The translations under genes and the position numbers were made by a program. This document shows, piece after piece, positions 1 to 4,905 of a stretch of 6,014 nt of DNA; the first letter of the stretch is position 1; each line of letters starts with the position of its first letter. Source of the DNA: Bacteroidota bacterium (GTDB taxonomy: Bacteria; Bacteroidota; Bacteroidia; Bacteroidales; VadinHA17); NCBI GenBank assembly GCA_015222065.1, contig JADFUQ010000310.1, forward strand, positions 1 to 6,014, written 5' to 3'. The notes beneath the pieces were generated by a model. It was not told where the DNA came from, did no database searches, and saw only the letters and a program-made list of their open reading frames with translations.

Positions 1-1
1 A

Positions 2-133
2 CCGAATATCACATTTAATTACAAAAAAAAGAACCTGAACTATCAGTACAATATCTTTACATCGTTTGGTGTAAAAAAGTATCTGTACCCTGTTTTCTAT
101 AGCAAAACCATTCCATGGTATTTTAAACAATAA
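2..133 (+). CDS. Possible C-terminal end of an unidentified protein (5' truncated by window edge)
   Basis: One plus-strand frame is open from the window edge to a TAA at 131-133, giving 43 codons. The peptide is rich in Tyr, Phe, Asn and Lys and ends in IPWYFKQ. I do not recognise a family; the aromatic, polar-alternating character could fit the last strands of a beta-rich envelope protein, but that is a guess. If real, the gene runs convergently toward folK, with repeat-rich DNA between their ends. The antisense reading of the same frame is also free of stops here, and 43 open codons in AT-rich DNA can occur by chance. No start is visible because the gene would begin outside the window. Confidence 0.3.
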   Translation, partial: PNITFNYKKKNLNYQYNIFTSFGVKKYLYPVFYSKTIPWYFKQ

Positions 134-169
134 TCTCAGGTGCTATTTCTGTAAAATAATGCTTCTAAA

Positions 170-202
170 GAGTTACGGGGTTCGTGTTACGAGTTACGAG
201 TT
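170..202. repeat. Short GTTACGA tandem repeats
   Basis: The core GTTACG occurs at 172-177, 186-191 and 193-198, with a variant GTTCGT at 180-185, so the spacing is 7 to 8 bp. TCGT (182-185) and ACGA (189-192) are also complementary arms around a 3-nt loop. The repeat lies in the intergenic region beyond the folK stop and directly precedes the octamer array at 210-299. It carries no coding signal. Function is unknown; it resembles dispersed low-complexity intergenic repeats. Confidence 0.6.
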
Positions 203-209
203 CAAGCCT

Positions 210-299
210 CTTCGCCCTTTACTCGTCTCTCATCACTTTTGCCTTCTTCCTTCCTCCTTACTCACCCACTCACCAACTTACCTACTCACCTATTCAGCA
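210..299. repeat. Degenerate octamer array downstream of folK
   Basis: After a lead-in CTTCGCCC (210-217) and TTTACTC (218-224), the top strand becomes almost free of G. Five consecutive 8-bp units occupy 256-295: CCTTACTC, ACCCACTC, ACCAACTT, ACCTACTC and ACCTATTC. Their consensus is close to AYYYAYTC. The stretch between 225 and 255 is pyrimidine-rich but not cleanly in register. The array ends just before the folK stop codon at 304-306, so folK transcripts would run into it and read it as G-rich repeats. No classical stem-and-U-tract terminator is seen. A related array lies at 1043-1130. Confidence 0.6.
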
Positions 300-303
300 A
301 ACC

Positions 304-822
304 CTACTTACTTTTCTTTTCTGTTGTTGCAGGCTTATAAAGATTCACCTTCATGGTGTCTTTGCAAGACTCAGTCATTTCTTCAACTGATCTGTCAAAA
401 AGCGGATGCTGGAGTTTGGGCGCTATTTTTAACAATGGCAAAAGAGCAAATTTTCGTTGGTGCAAACGGGGATGCGGAATTACCAGGTTATTTGAATAAA
501 AAATTTCTTCATCAACAAACAAAATATCAATATCAATAATTCGTCCATTATATCGTGAATTATCGCGTTTCCGGCCGAGTTTTCTCTCAATATTATGAAT
601 TTCCCGTAGAACTTCTTCAGGAGCAAGGACAGATTTGACTATTAATGCCTGATTCAGGAACCAATTTTCATGTTCAAACCCCCAAGGCTCGGTTTCATAT
701 AAAGATGAAACAGAAGTGATAACCCCAATTCTTTCACGAATCAAGGATATGGCAGATGAAAAATAATAAGATCTGTCACCCAGATTACCACCTAATAACA
801 AATAATAATTACGAGTTTTCAA
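304..822 (-). CDS. folK: 2-amino-4-hydroxy-6-hydroxymethyldihydropteridine pyrophosphokinase (HPPK)
   Basis: This cytoplasmic folate-pathway enzyme transfers pyrophosphate from ATP to 6-hydroxymethyl-7,8-dihydropterin, giving the substrate of dihydropteroate synthase. With the start used here the product has 172 residues. The HPPK landmarks appear in order: LLLGGNLGDR (about 8-17), YETEPWGF (42-49), LGRKRDNSRYNGR (82-94), the Mg-binding pair DIDI (D97, D99) and IPHPRLHQRKF (115-125). No ATG occurs in frame upstream of the first motif. In-frame TTG codons lie at 861, 846 and 822. I chose 822 because it gives MKTRNYYLLLGGNLGDR and puts the catalytic residues only two positions from E. coli HPPK numbering (D95/D97, H115, R121). 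An upstream TTG would add 13 or 8 residues. The gene is divergent from sppA and shows no internal frameshift. Family assignment is secure; the start is not. Confidence 0.95.
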   Translation of the reverse strand: MKTRNYYLLLGGNLGDRSYYFSSAISLIRERIGVITSVSSLYETEPWGFEHENWFLNQALIVKSVLAPEEVLREIHNIERKLGRKRDNSRYNGRIIDIDILFVDEEIFYSNNLVIPHPRLHQRKFALLPLLKIAPKLQHPLFDRSVEEMTESCKDTMKVNLYKPATTEKKSK

Positions 823-843
823 ATTACTTCGCTTAAAACCTGA

Positions 844-874
844 CAAAAATGAGAAAAACAAAACAAACAGACAA
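844..874 (-). promoter_or_regulatory. Candidate folK promoter (weak match)
   Basis: On the minus strand, TTG (874-872) is followed after 20 nt by CATTTTTG (851-844). This is one mismatch from the Bacteroidota -7 consensus TAnnTTTG and lies within the known 19-21 nt spacing from the -33 element. Transcription would begin near 836-838, a short distance before the TTG start at 822. It would then exclude the TTG codons at 861 and 846 as starts. No better match was found on this strand in the intergenic region. The local sequence is T-rich, so a chance match is quite possible. Confidence 0.3.
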
Positions 875-906
875 CAGAAGAGGCATAATTTTAACCTGTT
901 TTTTTT

Positions 907-920
907 AATAAATATTTATT
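907..920. repeat. Perfect 14-bp AT palindrome
   Basis: AATAAATATTTATT is exactly self-complementary and sits in the divergent folK-sppA intergenic region. It could be a regulator site or a helically weak AT-rich spot, but palindromes made only of A and T arise easily by chance in DNA of this composition. It does not extend beyond 14 bp. Confidence 0.4.
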
Positions 921-980
921 TTATGATTTTTCGTAAAGCTCATGACAGTCCATTTATTTGGCATTCTGGTTGTTTTTGGG

Positions 981-1009
981 AGATTGCTTCGTCGCTACGC
1001 TCCTCGCAA
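981..1009. repeat. REP-like dispersed intergenic element
   Basis: A GC-richer island in AT-rich DNA reads AGATTGCTTCGTCGCTACG and continues CTCCTCGCAA, with TTGC (984-987) and GCAA (1006-1009) as terminal complementary arms. From memory, this closely resembles a short intergenic repeat seen in many copies in diverse bacterial genomes, including Bacteroidota; on the other strand it reads like GCGAGGAGCGTAGCGACGAAGCAATC. In the full-length versions I recall, the GCAA end continues into TGAC; here it continues AAATCC, so this copy looks partial or diverged. Confidence 0.55.
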
Positions 1010-1042
1010 AATCCTTTTTCAATCAATAAAATCCGATTAAAA

Positions 1043-1130
1043 CTTCGCTCAATTCACTCATTTTATCATTTCCTTATCTCACCTCTTCCCATTTACTCAT
1101 TCAATCATTTACTCATTTATTCATTAGTTA
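1043..1130. repeat. Degenerate octamer array upstream of sppA
   Basis: After CTTCGCTC (1043-1050) and one A, ten units follow with a period of 8 bp: ATTCACTC, ATTTTATC, ATTTCCTT, ATCTCACC, a 7-bp TCTTCCC, then ATTTACTC, ATTCAATC, ATTTACTC, ATTTATTC and ATTAGTTA. The consensus is near ATTYAYTC and the top strand is almost free of G. The lead-in and unit pattern match the array on the other side of folK (210-299), in the same orientation. The array ends just upstream of the sppA promoter elements. Its role is unknown. Confidence 0.65.
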
Positions 1131-1136
1131 CAAACA

Positions 1137-1167
1137 TTTTATTATTACGCCCAACCTTTTAACTTTG
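1137..1167 (+). promoter_or_regulatory. Probable sppA operon promoter, Bacteroidota type
   Basis: TAACTTTG (1160-1167) is a full match to the Bacteroidota -7 consensus TAnnTTTG. TTTT at 1137-1140, 19 nt upstream, is a one-mismatch -33 element (TTTG). Transcription would begin near 1174, leaving an AT-rich leader of about 35 nt before the sppA ATG, with no Shine-Dalgarno sequence. The position and the perfect -7 box make this the likely promoter of sppA-lpxK-punA and possibly the MFS gene. Confidence 0.65.
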
Positions 1168-1208
1168 CAGAAAACATATTTATTTATATTCATTTATACT
1201 TATGCATT

Positions 1209-2978
1209 ATGAAAAGTTTTTTGAAGTACACCCTTGCCACAATAGTTGGTATAATGATATCATCTATTGTAATGATAATAATCGGTATTGGATTTATCGG
1301 CATTATAATTTCTGCAGGTGATAAACCTGTAGAAGTAAAATCAAATTCAATCCTTCATTTCAAAATTGCGCAACCGATACCGGACAGGGGATCAAACAAT
1401 CCTCTTGAAGGGTTTAATTTTACCAATTTTACCCTTACACCACAAATAGGTCTGGATCAAATCCTTAAAAATATTGAAAAAGCAAAAACAGATAACCGGA
1501 TCAAGGGTATTTACCTTGAAACAGGCATGTATTCTCCTGGAATAGCCACGGTTGAGGAAATAAGGAATGTTTTTATTGATTTTAAAAAATCCGGAAAATT
1601 CATTATTGCATACAGTAATGACATTATGTTTCAGTCAAATTACTACCTGTCAACCGTTGCTGACAAGATTTATATGAATCCTGCAGGAATCATGGAATTT
1701 TGGGGACTTCGGTCAGAGGTTGTATTTTTCAAAGGAGCAATGGAAAAACTTGGAATAGATATGCAGATAATCCGTCATGGTGAATATAAAAGTGCCATTG
1801 AGCCCTTCACCTCTGATCGTATGAGTGAAGAAAGCCGGAAACAAACCCTTGCATATATGAATACCATATGGGATGGCATGGTTAATAAGATATCGAATGC
1901 CAGGAATATTCCCGTGGAAAAACTTAATAAATATGCTGATGATCTTGCAATTAACAAAATCAGTGCTGCCCTTGAAGCTAATCTTATCGATTCCATGAAA
2001 TATCAGGATGAAGTGTTGACTGAACTGTTGCAATTATCGGGACTTGAAAAAGAGAGTAAACTGCGCCTGGTAAAAATGTCTAAGTATGCAAAAGTACCTA
2101 AAGGAAAAACCAAAGGATTCACAAGAAATAAAATAGCTATAGTTTATGCCTCCGGAATTATTGGATTTGGAGAGGGAACAGGATCGTCTATCGGATCGGT
2201 AAAATATGCTAACAGCCTGCGAAAAGCCAGGAAGGATACCAATATTAAAGCCATAGTAATAAGAGTTAATTCGCCGGGAGGAAGTGCGCTTGCTTCAGAT
2301 ATTATCTGGAGGGAAGTGGATCTTGCCCGTAAGGTGAAACCGGTAGTAGCATCATTTGGCAATGTTGCAGCTTCAGGAGGGTATTACATTGTTTCAACAA
2401 CTGATACTATTGTTGCCCAACCCAATACAATAACAGGATCTATTGGAGTTTTCGGGACCATTCCCAACACTCAAAAATTACTGAACGATAAATTGGGAAT
2501 TACAATTGATGTTGCCAAAACAAATAAACATTCTGATTTTGGGGCTTTTTACCGTCCTTTAAATGCAGCAGAAAAACAATTTCTCAGAACAGTAATTGAA
2601 GAAACTTATAAAACTTTCGTCACTTATGTTGCAGATGGAAGAAAAATGAGTTTTGAAGAAGTGGATAAAATTGCACGGGGCCGTGTTTGGAGCGGAATTG
2701 CTGCAAAGGAAAATGGTCTTGTTGATATTATTGGCGGTCTTAATAAAGCAGTAGAAATTGCAGCTGAAATGGCAGGACTTGACAACTACAGGATCACATC
2801 ACTCCCTGTGCAGGAAGATCCTTATCAAAAACTCCTGAACGAATTGTCAGGAAATATTAAGATGAGGATGATCCGTTCTGAGCTTGGTGAAGCATACAGG
2901 TATTACAATAATCTAAACCAGTTATTGGGCATGGATGGTATTCAAACCAGGCTACCTTACGAAATTGAAATCTATTAG
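1209..2978 (+). CDS. sppA: Signal peptide peptidase SppA, long (67K) type
   Basis: This inner-membrane serine protease of family S49 degrades signal peptides left after secretion, with its active site outside the cytoplasmic membrane. The 589-residue product is close to the 618 of E. coli SppA. It has one N-terminal membrane segment (about 8-36) and then two tandem S49 domains. In the long form the Ser/Lys dyad is split between the domains. The Lys is visible as K194 in GEYKSAIEPF and the Ser as S389 in NVAASGGYY, near E. coli K209 and S409. RVNSPGGSALASD (352-364) and TGSIGVFG (409-416) are further conserved S49 elements. The ATG at 1209 places the membrane anchor correctly; an ATG at 1202 is out of frame. 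It is the first gene of the operon and appears intact. Confidence 0.96.
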   Translation: MKSFLKYTLATIVGIMISSIVMIIIGIGFIGIIISAGDKPVEVKSNSILHFKIAQPIPDRGSNNPLEGFNFTNFTLTPQIGLDQILKNIEKAKTDNRIKGIYLETGMYSPGIATVEEIRNVFIDFKKSGKFIIAYSNDIMFQSNYYLSTVADKIYMNPAGIMEFWGLRSEVVFFKGAMEKLGIDMQIIRHGEYKSAIEPFTSDRMSEESRKQTLAYMNTIWDGMVNKISNARNIPVEKLNKYADDLAINKISAALEANLIDSMKYQDEVLTELLQLSGLEKESKLRLVKMSKYAKVPKGKTKGFTRNKIAIVYASGIIGFGEGTGSSIGSVKYANSLRKARKDTNIKAIVIRVNSPGGSALASDIIWREVDLARKVKPVVASFGNVAASGGYYIVSTTDTIVAQPNTITGSIGVFGTIPNTQKLLNDKLGITIDVAKTNKHSDFGAFYRPLNAAEKQFLRTVIEETYKTFVTYVADGRKMSFEEVDKIARGRVWSGIAAKENGLVDIIGGLNKAVEIAAEMAGLDNYRITSLPVQEDPYQKLLNELSGNIKMRMIRSELGEAYRYYNNLNQLLGMDGIQTRLPYEIEIY

Positions 2979-2986
2979 TTCTCTAT

Positions 2987-4105
2987 ATGCAAAATGATTT
3001 GCTTGAAAAAAAACATGCTCTTACCAGGCTGTTTTTTTTGCCTTTTACTTTGATCTATGGGTTTATCATAGGTGTCCGGAATTTATTGTTTGACCTGAAT
3101 ATCCTTGAGGAAAAGGAATTTTCTTTACCGCTAATTTCTGTTGGGAATATCACTGTTGGTGGTACAGGAAAAACACCGCATATTGAATATCTGATTAACA
3201 TTCTGAAAGATAAATTCAATGTTGCTGTATTGAGCAGGGGATATAAAAGAACCACAAAGAATTTCCTGCTGGTCTCAAACCGGTCAACATACAAAGAAGT
3301 AGGTGACGAACCCTGTCAGATCCAAAAAAAATATCCCGATATTAAAGTTGCTGTTGACCGAAAACGAGTAAATGGGGTAAAGAATCTTATTAATACATTC
3401 AAAAACCTGGATGTAATTCTTCTGGATGATGCTTTTCAACACAGGTATGTAAAACCCGGTTTGTCAATACTGCTTGTTGACTATTCCCATCCTCTAAAAA
3501 ATGATTTAATTTTACCGGCAGGCAGATTAAGAGAAAGGTCAATTGGAAGAAAAAGAGCCCATATAATAATAGTCACCAAGTGTCCTTCTGATATTAAACC
3601 TGTTGAAAAAGAAAGGCTTAAGAAAGAGTTGGTTTTGTTTACTTCCCAGGGTATTTTCTTCACAACCATCAACTACGCGGATCTTTCACCGGTATTCAAC
3701 AAAAACGAACAAAAACTATCCTGTGATTACTGCAAAAAGGAAAAATACAACCTGCTTCTGGTAACCGGAATAGCTAATCCGCAACCACTGAAAAATTATC
3801 TTCAATACTACTTCAATAATATTTCAGAGATCCGCTTCCCCGATCATCATGCATTCAATGAAAAAGATATTAAAAAAATCACAGGTGATTTCGAGAAATT
3901 ACCAGGTAAAAACAAAATCATACTAACTACTGAAAAAGATGCTATTCGCATGCAAAAATTTAGTAACATTGCAGGCTCTTTTACAAAATTAATATTCTTT
4001 ATTCCCATCCTCGTTGAGTTTCCGGGTAATCAAAGAGTTGAATTTAACAGGTTAATTCAGTGTTATGTTAGAGAAAATAAAAGAGACAATATCTTACTTA
4101 CATAA
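2987..4105 (+). CDS. lpxK: Tetraacyldisaccharide 4'-kinase (lipid A 4'-kinase)
   Basis: LpxK uses ATP to phosphorylate the 4' position of the tetraacyl disaccharide lipid A precursor at the inner face of the inner membrane, late in the Raetz pathway. The 372-residue product has a hydrophobic N-terminal segment (about 12-30) suited to membrane association, then the P-loop GGTGKT (58-63), SRGYKR (83-88), GDEP (106-109), DDAFQHR (147-153), PAGRLRE (177-183), VTK (196-198), FPDHHAF (284-290) and TTEKDAIR (314-321). DDAFQHR has Ala where many LpxK proteins have Gly (DDGFQHR); I recall the Ala form as common in Bacteroidota. The start lies 8 bp after the sppA stop and puts the family motifs at normal positions. 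The C-terminus, ending YVRENKRDNILLT, overlaps the start of punA. Confidence 0.96.
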   Translation: MQNDLLEKKHALTRLFFLPFTLIYGFIIGVRNLLFDLNILEEKEFSLPLISVGNITVGGTGKTPHIEYLINILKDKFNVAVLSRGYKRTTKNFLLVSNRSTYKEVGDEPCQIQKKYPDIKVAVDRKRVNGVKNLINTFKNLDVILLDDAFQHRYVKPGLSILLVDYSHPLKNDLILPAGRLRERSIGRKRAHIIIVTKCPSDIKPVEKERLKKELVLFTSQGIFFTTINYADLSPVFNKNEQKLSCDYCKKEKYNLLLVTGIANPQPLKNYLQYYFNNISEIRFPDHHAFNEKDIKKITGDFEKLPGKNKIILTTEKDAIRMQKFSNIAGSFTKLIFFIPILVEFPGNQRVEFNRLIQCYVRENKRDNILLT

Positions 4106-4874
4106 ACAAACCGGTATAACCCCGGAAGTGGGGCTTGTGCTCGGCACAGGGCTTGGAGGCCTTGTAAAAGAAATTGAAACAGAAACTGAAATCAGGTATC
4201 AGGATATCCCAAATTTCCCGGTATCTACTGTTGATGGTCATGATGGTAAACTGATATTTGGGATGCTTGGCGGCAAAAAGGTTATTGCTATGAAAGGCCG
4301 TTTTCATTACTATGAAGGATGGGGAATGGATGAGATCACCTATCCGGTTCGGGTACTCAAATTCCTTGGAGTCCAATATCTTTTTCTTTCAAATGCCAGT
4401 GGCGGTGTAAATCCTGACTTTAATACAGGCGATATGATGATTATTGAAGATCACATAAATCTTCTTCCTAACCCATTGATAGGCAAACACTACCCGGAGT
4501 TTGGTTCCAGGTTCCCTGATATGAGTGAAACTTATTCACATGAACTTATTAAAAAAGCCGAAGTTATTGCAGGTAAGCTAAACATAAAGATCCACAAAGG
4601 AATATATACCGCCACCACAGGGCCTACTTTTGAAACAACAGCTGAATACAAATATTTCAGGGTGATTGGTTCCGATGCCGTAGGGATGTCAACCGTACCG
4701 GAAACAATAGTTGCACACCAGATGGGAATTAAATGTTTCGGTATATCTGTTATTACTGATCTTGGTGTTCCCGGGAAAATTGAATTCACCACGCATGAAC
4801 ATGTTCAGGATGTTGCCGGAAATACTGAGAAGAAGATGACATTAATAATAAAAGAGTTGATAAAAGTTTTATAG
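4065..4874 (+). CDS. punA: Purine nucleoside phosphorylase (trimeric class I, PNP/MTAP superfamily)
   Basis: This cytoplasmic purine-salvage enzyme cleaves purine (deoxy)nucleosides with phosphate to free base and (deoxy)ribose 1-phosphate. The 269-residue product has the phosphate loop LGTGLGG (26-32), GHDG with H59, GRFHYYEGW (78-86, with R79, H81 and Y83), SNASGGVNP (109-117), GPTFETTAEY (186-195, with E190 matching human PNP E201), VGMSTVPE (206-213) and SVITDLGVPG (228-237). D232 takes the place of the human PNP base-contacting Asn243; MTA phosphorylase has Asp there. E190 is PNP-like, so 6-oxopurine nucleosides remain the best guess and the exact specificity is open. The ATG at 4065 is the only one before the phosphate loop, so the 41-bp overlap with lpxK appears real and suggests translational coupling. 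There is no Shine-Dalgarno sequence. Confidence 0.95.
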   Translation: MLEKIKETISYLHKQTGITPEVGLVLGTGLGGLVKEIETETEIRYQDIPNFPVSTVDGHDGKLIFGMLGGKKVIAMKGRFHYYEGWGMDEITYPVRVLKFLGVQYLFLSNASGGVNPDFNTGDMMIIEDHINLLPNPLIGKHYPEFGSRFPDMSETYSHELIKKAEVIAGKLNIKIHKGIYTATTGPTFETTAEYKYFRVIGSDAVGMSTVPETIVAHQMGIKCFGISVITDLGVPGKIEFTTHEHVQDVAGNTEKKMTLIIKELIKVL

Positions 4875-4884
4875 TACCTGTACT
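4873..4884. repeat. Short inverted repeat between punA and the MFS gene
   Basis: AGTAC-CT-GTACT has 5-bp perfect arms around a 2-bp centre. It overlaps the last two bases of the punA TAG stop and ends 21 bp before the MFS start. It is too short, with too small a loop and no following T-run, for a terminator. It could be a half-operator or chance. Confidence 0.3.
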
Positions 4885-4905
4885 CTATTGATAAAAGCAC
4901 TTAAT

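Larger units (their letters stand above)
823..1208. other. Divergent intergenic region between folK and sppA
   Basis: No convincing gene is present in these 386 bp. From folK toward sppA it holds a possible weak folK promoter (844-874, minus strand), a perfect AT-rich palindrome (907-920), a REP-like GC-richer island (981-1009), a G-poor octamer array (1043-1130) and the sppA promoter (1137-1167). A plus-strand open frame at 923-1162 runs through the repeats; its peptide is low-complexity and matches nothing I know. The region must contain promoters for both divergent genes. Confidence 0.7.

Noticed and set aside
134..303. Intrinsic terminator between folK and the left-edge gene
   Set aside because: No stable GC-rich stem followed by a T-run was found on either strand; the only hairpin seen (182-192) has 4-bp arms.
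159..539. Plus-strand open frame overlapping the 3' half of folK
   Set aside because: It is antisense to a clear HPPK and its first part translates the repeat block; the peptide is low-complexity with no recognisable motif.
836..886. ATG at 886 (minus strand) as a folK start
   Set aside because: It is in a different frame, reaches a TAA after 17 codons before any HPPK motif, and encodes a hydrophobic peptide not found in HPPK proteins.
1043..1130. CRISPR-like array
   Set aside because: The period is only 8 bp, the units are degenerate and there are no spacers or cas genes.
923..1162. Plus-strand open frame of 79 codons upstream of sppA
   Set aside because: It runs through the REP-like element and the octamer array, giving a repetitive His/Ser/Leu/Tyr-rich peptide, and ends where the sppA promoter begins.
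1713..2362. Minus-strand open frames inside sppA
   Set aside because: They are antisense shadows of an intact, motif-complete S49 protease and have no family features of their own. The same applies to antisense frames in lpxK, punA and the MFS gene.
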